From: Sphingomonas rosea
GTDB lineage: Bacteria > Pseudomonadota > Alphaproteobacteria > Sphingomonadales > Sphingomonadaceae
Direction: 5' to 3'
Length of the DNA stretch: 64,000 nucleotides
NCBI RefSeq assembly: GCF_039538065.1
Contig: NZ_BAABBR010000001.1
Location: forward strand, 2,146,501-2,210,500
Below the pieces are notes generated by a model. It was not told where the DNA came from and ran no database searches. It saw only the letters and a list, made by a program, of their open reading frames with translations. The position numbers and the translations under genes were made by a program. Of the stretch, positions 19,978 to 28,132 are shown one piece after another. Every line of letters begins with the position of its first letter. Within the stretch, counting starts at the first letter, position 1.

Positions 19978-21408
19978 TCACCCGCCGAGCGACACCGACA
20001 GGAAGTCGGGGAGCGGGCCGTTCCAGCCATCGTCCTCGGCCGCCTCGGGCTCGCGGCGCGGGGCGGGGGCAGGGCGCGGCGCCGGCTCGGGCCGTACCGC
20101 ACGCTCTTCGCGCACCGGGCGCTCCTCGCGAGCAGGACGTTCGTCACGAGCCGGGCGCTCCTCGCGCTCGGGCCGGTCTTCGCGAGCCGGACGCTCAGCA
20201 CGCTCTTCACGGCGCGGCTCGGCCTTGCGCGGCGCACGCTCGCGGCGCGGCTTCTCGGCGGCGGGTTCGTCCTTGAGGGCGGGCTCTTCGGCCTTGACGC
20301 CGTCGACCCGCGGGATCTTGCCGCCGGTCAGCTTCTCGATCTGCGCGACCGCCTCATTGTCCTCGCGGGTGGCGAGCGTGAAGGCCTTGCCCTTGGCGCC
20401 CGCGCGGCCCGTGCGGCCGATCCGGTGGACGTAATCGTCGGGCTGCCACGGCACGTCGAAGTTGAAGACGTGGGACACGCCCTTGATGTCGAGCCCGCGC
20501 GCGGCGACGTCGGAGGCGACGAGGATGTTGATGTCGCCGCCCTTGAAGCGGTCCAGCTCGGCGATGCGCGCCGCCTGCTCCATGTCGCCATGGATCTGGC
20601 CGACCGCGAAGCCCGAGCGCTTGAGGCTGGTGGTCAGCTCGCGCACCGTCGTCTTGCGGTTGCAGAAGATGATCGCGGTGGTGACGTCCTCGGCGCGGAG
20701 CAGGTCGCGAAGCACGTCGCGCTTCTTGTCCGAGCGGGTCTCGACCAGCCGCGCATCGATGTTGAGGTTCGACGAGGCCGGACGCGACACCTCGATCCGG
20801 CGCGGATCGGTCAGGAACTTCGCCGCCAGCTTCTGAATCACCGGCGGCATGGTCGCCGAGAACAGCAGGGTCTGCCGCTGCTTGGGCAGCTTGGTGCAGA
20901 TTTCCTCGATGTCGGGGATGAAGCCCATGTCGAGCATCCGGTCCGCCTCGTCGATCACGAGCATGTCGCAGCCGGTCAGCAGGATCTTGCCGCGGCCGAA
21001 CAGGTCCATCAGCCGGCCTGGAGTCGCAATCAGCACGTCGACGCCCTTTTCGAGCGCCTTGATCTGGTCGCCCATCTGAACGCCGCCGATGAGCAGCGCC
21101 ATCGAGAGCTTGTGGTTCTTGCCGTATTTCTCGAAATTCTCCGCGACCTGCGCGGCGAGCTCGCGGGTCGGCTCGAGGATCAGGCTGCGCGGCATCCGCG
21201 CGCGGCTGCGGCCTTCGCCCAGGATGTCGATCATCGGCAGCACGAAGGCGGCGGTCTTGCCGGTGCCCGTCTGGGCGATGCCGATCAGGTCCTTGCCCAT
21301 GAGCACGGGCGGGATCGCGCCGGCCTGGATCGGGGTCGGTTCGGTGTATCCGCTGTCGCCGATGGCGCGCAGCAGTTCGTCGGAAAGGCCGAGATCGGCA
21401 AAAGGCAT
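19978..21408 (-). CDS. rhlE: DEAD-box RNA helicase, RhlE-like
   Basis: 476-aa ATP-dependent RNA helicase for ribosome assembly or RNA decay. Visible motifs: Q motif GYTEPTPIQAGAIP, I AQTGTGKT, Ia PTRELAAQ, II VIDEADRML, III SATMP, IV IIFCNRKTT, V DVAARGLDI, VI HRIGRTGRAG. From about residue 375 the protein becomes a low-complexity tail of Arg/Glu/Pro/Ala repeats that ends in DFLSVSLGG. ATG 21408 is preferred over the TTG one codon earlier. Confidence 0.93.
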   Translation of the reverse strand: MPFADLGLSDELLRAIGDSGYTEPTPIQAGAIPPVLMGKDLIGIAQTGTGKTAAFVLPMIDILGEGRSRARMPRSLILEPTRELAAQVAENFEKYGKNHKLSMALLIGGVQMGDQIKALEKGVDVLIATPGRLMDLFGRGKILLTGCDMLVIDEADRMLDMGFIPDIEEICTKLPKQRQTLLFSATMPPVIQKLAAKFLTDPRRIEVSRPASSNLNIDARLVETRSDKKRDVLRDLLRAEDVTTAIIFCNRKTTVRELTTSLKRSGFAVGQIHGDMEQAARIAELDRFKGGDINILVASDVAARGLDIKGVSHVFNFDVPWQPDDYVHRIGRTGRAGAKGKAFTLATREDNEAVAQIEKLTGGKIPRVDGVKAEEPALKDEPAAEKPRRERAPRKAEPRREERAERPAREDRPEREERPARDERPAREERPVREERAVRPEPAPRPAPAPRREPEAAEDDGWNGPLPDFLSVSLGG

Positions 21409-21503
21409 CAAGTCATCCGGATAAGAGAAAGGGCCGGCAGAGCCGCAAGGCCCGCCAGGCGCTTCGCGCCGTGCGCCAGGACCGGCCTCAAGTCAAGAAA
21501 AGG

Positions 21504-21932
21504 CTATTCGCGGGCGAATTTCGGGACCACCCGGCGGAACTTCTCGATCCGGCACGAACCGCCGATCCGGCTGCGGATCTCGTCGCGCTTGGCGCAGATC
21601 TTGTCGTCGCGCGGGGTGACGTAGAAATTGCCGTAGAAGTCGAGCGTCGGGCAATCGTCGTCCATGATCGCCCGGATCCGCGTCCGGTCGCGAAGCAGGA
21701 AGTCGACCGACTGCTCGTTCCCAAGCGCCGCCGCGACGATGTCGTCGGAGCCGATGCACTTGGGACCCTTCTTTTCCTCGAAGCGGAGGATCCGCGGCTG
21801 GCGCGGGCGCACCACCGGAATGCGCAGGATCACTTCCTGCTGTACGACCAGGCGGGTCACCGTGACCGGTCCCATGCCCTGCAGGCCCACGAAGGCGGCG
21901 AGCCAGCTCATCAAGGGGAGGGCAGGAAGCAT
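21504..21932 (-). CDS. Conserved-looking hypothetical secreted protein
   Basis: 142 aa from ATG 21932, chosen because MLPALPLMSWLAAFVGLQGMG looks like a signal or anchor; the frame stays open up to 22046. It then has VTVTRLVVQQEVILRIPVVRPRQPRILRFEEKKGPKCIG and several Cys (four in all, likely disulfides) in the second half. No known domain. It lies 95 bases before the helicase gene on the same strand and is divergent from sapC. Confidence 0.6.
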   Translation of the reverse strand: MLPALPLMSWLAAFVGLQGMGPVTVTRLVVQQEVILRIPVVRPRQPRILRFEEKKGPKCIGSDDIVAAALGNEQSVDFLLRDRTRIRAIMDDDCPTLDFYGNFYVTPRDDKICAKRDEIRSRIGGSCRIEKFRRVVPKFARE

Positions 21933-22139
21933 GAAGGTCGGGCGGGCTTTCGGATCGCTGGGAAGGGCGCGTCGAGCGGTCAATGCGGCGGTCGGCTTGA
22001 ACTCCAGCTGAACTCCTGATGCAGCGGTGCAACGCGTGGGTGCCACACTTGCATGGCGCGCTAAGCTTGCCTAGACGCCGCGCCCTATATCCGATGGTCG
22101 GCCGGCGGGGCCGCCTTCATCCACCAGGAGAGAGTAACA

Positions 22140-22937
22140 ATGGCTTCCGCGGCGCCGAACAGCGGTCTTCCGCTGCTCTACAACAGCCTTGAACCGGTCA
22201 GCAGCCAGCAGCATGGCGCGATGAAGGTGAAGGGGATCGAGGCGCTTCCGGCGCTCGCTCGGAACCATGCGATTCCCGTGACCGTGGACGAGTTCGCGCT
22301 CGCCCAGCGTCACTTCCCGATCATCTTCGCGGTCGGCGACGACCCCGTTCCGCTCGCCCTCATGGGCCTCAACGAGGGCGTGAACACCTTCGTCGACGAG
22401 GACGGCAAGCCGACCGACGAGAACGTCTACATGCCGGCCTATCTGCGCCGCTACCCGTTCCTCCTCGCGCGCCTCAACCAGCAGAGCGACGAGCTGTCGC
22501 TGTGCGTCGACCCGACCGCCAATGCGATCGGCGACTTCGAGGACGGCCAGCCCCTGTTCGAGGACGGGCAGCCGAGCGAAGCGACCAAGGCGATCCTCAA
22601 CTTCTGTGAGCAGTTCGAGGAAGCCGGCCAGCGCACCGCGATGTTCATGCAGGAAATCAAGGAGCGCGGGCTCCTGATGGACGGCGAAGTCGCCATCCAG
22701 CCCGAGGGTTCGGACCAGCCGTTCGTCTATCGCGGCTTCCAGATGATCGACGAAGAGAAGCTGCGCGAGCTGCGCGGCGACGAGCTTCGCAAGATGAACC
22801 AGAGCGGGCTCCTGCCGCTCATCTACGCGCACCTCTTCAGTCTCGGCCAGGCCCGCGACATTTTCGCGCGCCAGGTCCGCCAGGGCAAGGGTCCGCAGCT
22901 TCCGACCGGCGCGGCGCCGCAGTCGGTCGAGGCGTGA
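22140..22937 (+). CDS. sapC: SapC family protein
   Basis: 265 aa of the SapC family (named from an S-layer-linked gene of Campylobacter; common in sphingomonads). Typical features: LPLLYNSLEPVSSQQHG at the start, VTVDEFALAQRHFPIIF, the LRRYPFLLA block, and the C-terminal LPLIYAHLFSLGQ segment. Soluble, with no signal peptide. AGGAGAG is about 10 bases before ATG 22140. Two stem-loops follow, the second a terminator. The molecular role is not established. Confidence 0.9.
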   Translation: MASAAPNSGLPLLYNSLEPVSSQQHGAMKVKGIEALPALARNHAIPVTVDEFALAQRHFPIIFAVGDDPVPLALMGLNEGVNTFVDEDGKPTDENVYMPAYLRRYPFLLARLNQQSDELSLCVDPTANAIGDFEDGQPLFEDGQPSEATKAILNFCEQFEEAGQRTAMFMQEIKERGLLMDGEVAIQPEGSDQPFVYRGFQMIDEEKLRELRGDELRKMNQSGLLPLIYAHLFSLGQARDIFARQVRQGKGPQLPTGAAPQSVEA

Positions 22938-22999
22938 CGGGGTTGCGGCGAAGCGTGGTTTTCCCCGCTTGCCGCACCGCCTGACGCTTCCCATCTGAT

Positions 23000-23036
23000 G
23001 GAATGCGTCGGCCGCTCTGTCGGCCGGATGCGTTCC
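23000..23036 (+). other. Stem-loop between sapC and its terminator
   Basis: GGAATGCGTCGGCCG (23000-23014) can pair with 23021-23036 around the loop CTCTGT, with one bulged G and two G-T pairs. No T-run follows. It may stabilise the sapC 3' end, or with the terminator 11 bases later form a small 3'-derived RNA. Confidence 0.45.
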
Positions 23037-23047
23037 CCAGACTAACT

Positions 23048-23080
23048 CGCCCCTGGCCTCACGGCCGGGGGCGTTTTTTT
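23048..23080 (+). terminator. Intrinsic terminator of sapC
   Basis: CGCCCCTGGCC and GGCCGGGGGCG form a GC-rich stem around TCAC, followed by seven Ts (23074-23080). The T-run abuts the stop codon of the convergent amidohydrolase gene. Confidence 0.88.
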
Positions 23081-23942
23081 ATTCGGCGGCGAGCGGCGTG
23101 GCGTGGCGGTCGAGCAACGCTTCGCCGATCGCCCGGGCGATGTCGGCAATCAGGCGCGCGCTCCGGTCGAAGCCGGGGCCCGGCGCCTTGCCCGCGGAGT
23201 CGAGATAGCAGCGTCGGTCGAACTCGAGCTGCAGCGCATGAACGCCCGCCGCCGGCTTGCCGTGCGAGGCAACGATGTGACCACCGGCGTAGGGATCGTT
23301 GGCGGCCGTCCGGAAGCCCGCCGCCTCGGCCTCGCGCCGCGCAAGCTCGCTGACGAACGCGCCCGCGCTTGCCCCGTGCCGGTCGCCGAGGACCAGCTCG
23401 GCCTGTCCCGCGCGCCACGGCATCGAATGGCAATCGAGGAGCAGCACCTCGGCATGCGCGCGCTGGAGCGTGGCGAGCTGTTCGGCGATGAGGCGATGAT
23501 AGGGGCGCCAGGCGCTGTCGAGCCGGGCCTCGAGCTCCGCCGGTCCGATCCGCCGCCGCCACAATTCGCCTGCTTGCCCCAAGCGCCCGGGAATGAGGCC
23601 AAGCCCCGCGCGCACCCGCCAGCCATCGTGCCCCATGCCCGGCGGCAGGCTGACCACCGCGGGGTCGAGCTCGTCCTCGGCGCGGTTGCAGTCGATTCCC
23701 GCGCGCGGCGCGTCGGCGACGACGCAGGCGATGCCCAAGGCCTGCGCCCGCCACACCAGCCGGTCGACCAGCGGATCCTCGAGCGGGAACAGACTGTCTT
23801 TCCCACGCCGGCTCAGCCGCACCAGCCAGTCGGGATAGATCCGCCCGGCATGCGGCACCGACAGGAGCACCGGCCACCGCCCCGTGCCGGGGATCAGCCG
23901 CGGCGGACTGAGCGTTGCAGGGGAGGCGGAAGCGAAAGCCAT
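23079..23942 (-). CDS. N-formylglutamate amidohydrolase family protein
   Basis: 287 aa. The family hydrolyses N-formylglutamate in histidine breakdown, but stand-alone members next to cpdR in alphaproteobacteria have no proven substrate. Visible blocks: WPVLLSVPHAGRIYP near residue 25, DCNRAEDELDP near 95, RPYHRLIAEQL, LLLDCHSMP, and ASHGKPAAGVHALQLEFDR. ATG 23942 fits the family; longer reading to 23996 is open. No hut gene is nearby, so a role in histidine use is doubtful. Divergent from cpdR. Confidence 0.87.
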   Translation of the reverse strand: MAFASASPATLSPPRLIPGTGRWPVLLSVPHAGRIYPDWLVRLSRRGKDSLFPLEDPLVDRLVWRAQALGIACVVADAPRAGIDCNRAEDELDPAVVSLPPGMGHDGWRVRAGLGLIPGRLGQAGELWRRRIGPAELEARLDSAWRPYHRLIAEQLATLQRAHAEVLLLDCHSMPWRAGQAELVLGDRHGASAGAFVSELARREAEAAGFRTAANDPYAGGHIVASHGKPAAGVHALQLEFDRRCYLDSAGKAPGPGFDRSARLIADIARAIGEALLDRHATPLAAE

Positions 23943-24049
23943 GCGTGCTGTTCCAACGGCCCGTCTCGGGAAAACGCGGCAAGCTGAAGCAGACAATCCG
24001 CCTTCCGCCTAGAAAATGTTAAAGCTTGCGGGCATAAGAGACCATTCTC

Positions 24050-24427
24050 ATGATCAAGATCCTCCTCGCCGAAGACGATAGCTCGATGCGCGAATATCTC
24101 GCGCGGGCGCTGGAGCGCGTCGGTTATGCCGTGAAGGCCGTTGGCTGTGGGACCGAAGCGATGCCGCTGCTCGAATCGGAGCAGTTCGACCTTCTCCTCA
24201 CCGACATCGTGATGCCCGAGATGGACGGGATCGAGCTCGCCCAGAAGGCCGGCGTGATCGATCCCTCGATCCGGGTCATGTTCATCACCGGCTTCGCCGC
24301 CGTCGCGCTGCAGAGCGGCCGGACCGCCCCCGAAGCCAAGATGCTGAGCAAGCCGTTTCACCTCAAGGACCTGGTCGCCGAAGTCGATCGGATGTTCCAG
24401 ACCGAGGACCAGCACGGACGCCTCTAG
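24050..24427 (+). CDS. cpdR: Single-domain response regulator CpdR
   Basis: 125 aa, a receiver domain only. In Caulobacter unphosphorylated CpdR brings ClpXP to the pole and primes it for degradation of PdeA and, with other adaptors, CtrA. Acidic pocket AEDD at residues 7-10, phospho-Asp in LLTDIVMPEMDGIEL (about 51), Thr in MFITGFAAVAL, Lys in LSKPFHLKDLV. These stretches match CpdR far better than a generic CheY. The N-formylglutamate amidohydrolase neighbour is the usual context. Confidence 0.93.
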   Translation: MIKILLAEDDSSMREYLARALERVGYAVKAVGCGTEAMPLLESEQFDLLLTDIVMPEMDGIELAQKAGVIDPSIRVMFITGFAAVALQSGRTAPEAKMLSKPFHLKDLVAEVDRMFQTEDQHGRL

Positions 24428-24432
24428 GCGCT

Positions 24433-24458
24433 GGAACTTCTTTCGCACCCGTTCCGTT
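24433..24458 (+). promoter_or_regulatory. EcfG-type general stress promoter
   Basis: GGAAC (24433-24437), a 17-base spacer and CGTT (24455-24458) match the alphaproteobacterial EcfG consensus GGAAC-N16/17-CGTT exactly. The start codon of the M48 protease is 38 bases after the -10 box. Confidence 0.65.
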
Positions 24459-24496
24459 CATGGGCCCGATAAGGGATCAACGATACGGGTGCCTCC

Positions 24497-25960
24497 ATGC
24501 GTAAGACACTTCTTCTCCTCAGTGCCGCCGCGGTCGCCACGACCCCCGTGGCGCTCTCCGCCCAGTCGGGTTACCGCAACCTCTCGCCCCGCTACATCCA
24601 GGAAGCGCAGCAGCAGAATGCCGCGGTGATCCAGGAATTCGGCGGCGCCGAGACGGGGGCGCGCGGCGCTTATGTCGAACAGATCGGTCGCCGCGTCGGC
24701 GTGCAATCGGGGGTCAACCCGAACCAGCTTCGCTACACCACGCTCAACTCCGCGGTCGAGAACGCCTTCGCGGTGCCCGGCGGCTACATCTACATCACCC
24801 GCCAGCTCATGGGGCTGATGAACGACGAGGCCGAACTCGCTTTCGTGCTCGGCCACGAGACCGGCCACGTCGCCGCCAATCACGCGCAGGCCCGCCAGCA
24901 GGCGACCCAGCGCAACAGCATCGGCGGGATCCTCGGCGCGATCGTCGGCTCGGTCATCGGCGGCGGCATCGGCAACGTCATCGGCCAGCTCGCGCAGCAG
25001 GGGTCGCAGCTCAACACCTTGCGCTTCAGTCGCGCGCAGGAGACCGACGCCGACCGCCTCGGGATCGGCTACATCATGCGCGCCGGCTATGATCCGGGCG
25101 CCTCGGTGACCATGCTGCAGGCGCTCGGCCGGGCAACCGCGCTCGAGGCGCGCGTGCAGGGCCAGGACACCCGGTCGACGCCCGAATGGGCAAGCACCCA
25201 CCCGCTGACCGAGACCCGCGTCGCGCAAGCCTCGCAGATGGCCCGCCAGACGGGCCGCGTCGGCACGGGCCTGCGCAACCGCGACGCCTTCCTCAATCAG
25301 GTCGATGGCGTGTTCGTCGACGACGATCCCGCGCAGGGCGTGATCGAAGGGCGCACCTTCATCCATCCCGACCTTCGGCTGAGCTTTACCGTTCCGGTCG
25401 GCTACCTGATGCAGAACGGCACCGACGCCGTCTCCATCCAGGGCTCGGCGGGGCAGGCGCAGTTCACCGGCGGCCGCTACAACGGCTCGCTCCAGACCTT
25501 CATCAGCCAGCGCCTGCAGGAGCTGACCGGCGGCCAGACCCAGATCCAGCTGGTCGACCAGAACCGCACGCAGGTGAACGGAATCCCGGTCGAATATGTC
25601 ATCGGCCGCGCGCAGACCTCAAGCGGGATCGTCGACGTCAGCGTCTTCGCCTACGCCTTTGACCAGAACAGCGCCTACGCCTTCACCATGCTGACTCGTG
25701 GCGGGCAGGGGATCGGGGCGTTCCAGTCGATGGTCAACAGCCTGCGCCGGATCAGCGCGCAGGAAGCGGCCTCGATCCGGCCGCGGGTGATCGACGTCTA
25801 TACGGTGCGAGCGGGCGACACGGTGCAGTCGCTGGCGGGCCGCATGGCCTACCGCAACTTCCAGGTCGAGCGCTTCCTGTCGCTCAACGGCCTCGCCGCC
25901 AATGCGCGGCTGGTCCCGGGTCAGCGGGTCAAACTGGTGGTGCTCGGCGCCCGTCGCTGA
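24497..25960 (+). CDS. Periplasmic M48 metalloprotease with C-terminal LysM-like segment
   Basis: 487 aa. Signal peptide MRKTLLLLSAAAVATTPVALSAQ. The zinc site is FVLGHETGHVAANH (HExxH, about residues 118-122), with the third ligand in RAQETDADRLG. The catalytic part resembles BepA/LoiP proteases that check outer-membrane proteins. The centre (about 280-430) is unassigned. The C-terminus (VYTVRAGDTVQSLAGRM ... NGLAANARLVPGQRVKLV) looks like a LysM unit, suggesting peptidoglycan binding. An EcfG-type promoter lies upstream, so induction under general stress is likely. Confidence 0.9.
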   Translation: MRKTLLLLSAAAVATTPVALSAQSGYRNLSPRYIQEAQQQNAAVIQEFGGAETGARGAYVEQIGRRVGVQSGVNPNQLRYTTLNSAVENAFAVPGGYIYITRQLMGLMNDEAELAFVLGHETGHVAANHAQARQQATQRNSIGGILGAIVGSVIGGGIGNVIGQLAQQGSQLNTLRFSRAQETDADRLGIGYIMRAGYDPGASVTMLQALGRATALEARVQGQDTRSTPEWASTHPLTETRVAQASQMARQTGRVGTGLRNRDAFLNQVDGVFVDDDPAQGVIEGRTFIHPDLRLSFTVPVGYLMQNGTDAVSIQGSAGQAQFTGGRYNGSLQTFISQRLQELTGGQTQIQLVDQNRTQVNGIPVEYVIGRAQTSSGIVDVSVFAYAFDQNSAYAFTMLTRGGQGIGAFQSMVNSLRRISAQEAASIRPRVIDVYTVRAGDTVQSLAGRMAYRNFQVERFLSLNGLAANARLVPGQRVKLVVLGARR

Positions 25961-26012
25961 CGGCCAGCGCCAGCGGACAGGCAAGAAGGGTCGGTGCCTC
26001 TGGCGCCGGCCC

Positions 26013-26201
26013 TTACTTGTTCATGGCGGTATCGACGTGATTGCCGATCTTGCCCCACATGCCGTTGCTGCCGCCGCCAAGCGTGCTCATGCCGCTGATG
26101 GCAGCCACCGCGATCAGTGCCGCGATAAGCCCATATTCGATCGCAGTTGCCCCGCCGTCATGGCAGCGCAGCTTGCGCAACATCGTTCGGATAGCGTCCA
26201 A
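26013..26201 (-). CDS. flp: Flp/Fap type IVb pilin
   Basis: 62 aa. Short leader with a basic N-terminus, then GATAIEYGLIAALIAVAAISG, the Flp pilin processing site and hydrophobic helix: prepilin peptidase cuts after Gly and Glu is at position +5 of the mature pilin. Assembled by a Tad system for surface attachment; no tad genes are in the window, so this is an orphan locus. It lies on the minus strand, 85 bases after the methyltransferase-like gene. Confidence 0.92.
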   Translation of the reverse strand: MDAIRTMLRKLRCHDGGATAIEYGLIAALIAVAAISGMSTLGGGSNGMWGKIGNHVDTAMNK

Positions 26202-26286
26202 GCCACCCTCCTCTGGTCCACGTCCACGGTGCCACGCTAGTTACGCAGGGTTAACAACTCGTACCCGCGAAAGGCTTGCAAAGCCG

Positions 26287-27036
26287 TTAAGGACGAATGT
26301 TTTCCGTGGCCGCCCAGGCCGAGTAATGGATCAATTCCACCATTTCCTCGGTCGCCCCGTCCCGCGCCAGCGCGGCGAAGGCGTCGCGCGCCTTGCCTAA
26401 TTGTCGGCGGCTCAGGCCGCGCCGCGGGCGGGCGCTGAGCACGTTGGTCGCGCCATGATCGCGAAGGTCGCCGATCAGCCGCTCGAACGAGCGATAGCGC
26501 AGCCGCACCCGGTCGATGTCGCAGATCGGGTCGGCGAAGCCCGCCGCCGCGAGGAGATGCGCGAACGCCCCGGCCTCGATTCGTGGATGGGTCCGCGCGG
26601 CAAAGGCGCCGCTGTCGCTGTCCGCCGCATGGAGCGATTCGCGCAGCGCCGGCAGGCTCTGTCCGCCCCCCACCGTGCCGAGGAGGTGGCCGCCCGGTGC
26701 GAGCCGGGTCCGCGCGATCCGCAGCAGCAGCGGAAGGTCGTCGCGCGCCTCGAGTTCGCCCAGCACCAGCAGCAGGTCGAGGCTTTCCTCCTCGACCCCC
26801 GCGATCGCATCGAACGAGGGCGCGAAGACGATGGCGTCGGCGACCCCCGCAAGCTCGCCCTCGAGCGCGGGCGGAACCCCGGTCACCAGCGCCCGTGCGG
26901 GTCGCCGCGCCAGCACCGCCAGCCGCTCGCGCCAGTCCTCGACGATCCGGGCGGCGAGGAAGGGGCGGGGCTCGCGGGTCAGCGCGCGGGCGCGGCGCTG
27001 CGCGCGGGCGCGGTCGTCGAACAGGGCTTCGGGCAT
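26287..27036 (-). CDS. Methyltransferase-like protein (BioC/NDUFAF5-like, motif I degenerate)
   Basis: 249 aa from ATG 27036. It begins MPEALFDDRARAQRRARAL, as alphaproteobacterial BioC/NDUFAF5-like proteins beside comF do, and has LDLLLVLGELEARDDLPLLLRIARTRLAPGGHLLGTV, the post-motif region of class I methyltransferases. The SAM-binding glycine motif is replaced by ALVTGVPPAL, so catalytic activity is doubtful. The last residues (AWAATENIRP) resemble the family's end. Divergent from comF by 41 bases. Confidence 0.72.
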   Translation of the reverse strand: MPEALFDDRARAQRRARALTREPRPFLAARIVEDWRERLAVLARRPARALVTGVPPALEGELAGVADAIVFAPSFDAIAGVEEESLDLLLVLGELEARDDLPLLLRIARTRLAPGGHLLGTVGGGQSLPALRESLHAADSDSGAFAARTHPRIEAGAFAHLLAAAGFADPICDIDRVRLRYRSFERLIGDLRDHGATNVLSARPRRGLSRRQLGKARDAFAALARDGATEEMVELIHYSAWAATENIRP

Positions 27037-27077
27037 CGCCCTCTTGTGGTGTGCCGCCGAAGGGCGGACAAGGGGGC

Positions 27078-27809
27078 ATGGGGGCGGGTCTGGCATTGTT
27101 CGGGCAGGTGAGGGCGGCGGGCCGGTGGTCGGGCCGCCAGCTGCTCGACTTCGCGCTTCCGCCGCGCTGCCCCGGCTGCGGCGAGATCACGGCGGAAGTG
27201 GACCTCTTCTGCACCGGCTGCTGGCCCAGCCTCGATTTCCTTTCGGGCGGCTGCGACCGCTGCGGCCTTGCGCTGCTGCCGGGCGAGGAGGATTGCTGCA
27301 CCGCCTGCCGCTCCGCCCCGAGGCCGCTCGACCGCATCCGGTCGGCGCTCGCTTATGGCGACATTCCGCGCAGCATCGCGATGCGCCTCAAATACGGCCG
27401 CAAGATCGCGCTTGCGCGAACCATGGCGGGGGTGATGAAGCGCCCGCTCGCAGACCTGTCGCCCGATGCCTTGCTGGTCCCCGTCCCGCTCCACCGCTGG
27501 CGCTTGTGGGGGAGGGGCTTCAACCAGGCCGCGCTGATCGCCCGCGCGCTCGGCCGCCCGCTCGACGTCGACCTGCTCCGCCGGACGCGCGCAACGCCCA
27601 AGCTCAAGGGCATGAACCCGGCCGAGCGGCGCAAGACCGTCGCCGGCGCCTTCGCGGTCCGGCCCGGTGTGTCGCTCAAGGGCCGCGAAATCATCTTGGT
27701 CGACGACGTGCTCACCACCGCCGCCACCGCCGAGGCCTGCGCCAAGGCGCTGCGCAAGGCCGGCGCAGCGCGCGTCGAGCTCCTGACCTTCGCCCGCGTG
27801 CTTCGCTGA
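27078..27809 (+). CDS. comF: ComF family phosphoribosyltransferase-like protein
   Basis: 243 aa. An N-terminal zinc-ribbon-like part with paired cysteines (CPGCGE, CTGC, CDRCGL, CTAC) precedes a phosphoribosyltransferase fold: VPVPLHRWRLWGRGFNQAALIA near residue 135 and the PRPP loop EIILVDDVLTTAATAEA near 210. Linked to DNA uptake in naturally competent bacteria; the chemical reaction is unknown. Order comF-grxC-carbon-nitrogen hydrolase is a common alphaproteobacterial arrangement. Confidence 0.92.
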   Translation: MGAGLALFGQVRAAGRWSGRQLLDFALPPRCPGCGEITAEVDLFCTGCWPSLDFLSGGCDRCGLALLPGEEDCCTACRSAPRPLDRIRSALAYGDIPRSIAMRLKYGRKIALARTMAGVMKRPLADLSPDALLVPVPLHRWRLWGRGFNQAALIARALGRPLDVDLLRRTRATPKLKGMNPAERRKTVAGAFAVRPGVSLKGREIILVDDVLTTAATAEACAKALRKAGAARVELLTFARVLR

Positions 27810-27877
27810 CCACGCCGGCCACTGGCACTTCGCGCCCGCAGCCCTATCTTGCGGCCCAGACAAAGGAGTTTCCCCGC

Positions 27878-28132
27878 GTGGCCACCATTGAAATGTATTC
27901 GAAGACGACTTGCCCCTACTGCTTCCGCGCCAACGACCTGCTGCGCGGCAAGGGGGTCGAGCCGACCATCTACAATATCGACGCCGGCGGCCCCAAGCGC
28001 GAGGAAATGATCCAGCGATCGGGCCGCATGACCGTCCCGCAGATCTTCATCGACGGCCAGCATGTCGGCGGCTGCGACGACCTGTTCGCCCTCGAGCGCG
28101 CGGGCAAGCTGGACGCCATGCTCGCCGCATGA
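27878..28132 (+). CDS. grxC: Glutaredoxin 3
   Basis: 84-aa dithiol glutaredoxin: active site TTCPYCFRA at residues 10-18, TVPQIFIDGQHVGGCDDL near 50-67. GTG start with AAAGGAG 11 bases upstream. Reduces protein and glutathione mixed disulfides in the cytosol and could supply electrons to ArsC-type reductases. Overlaps the next gene's ATG in ATGA. Confidence 0.95.
   Translation: MATIEMYSKTTCPYCFRANDLLRGKGVEPTIYNIDAGGPKREEMIQRSGRMTVPQIFIDGQHVGGCDDLFALERAGKLDAMLAA

Noticed and set aside
20060..20230. Short repeats at the helicase 3' end as a CRISPR or tandem array
   Set aside because: The units are irregular, lie in frame and encode an Arg/Glu/Pro tail.
22063..22092. CTTG and CCCTATAT before sapC as a second RpoH promoter
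   Set aside because: The spacer is about 13-14 bases, shorter than the 17 in the dnaK promoter.
26240..26255. CtrA-like box (TTAC/TTAAC half-sites) upstream of flp
   Set aside because: The halves are imperfect and six bases apart where seven are expected; too weak to claim.
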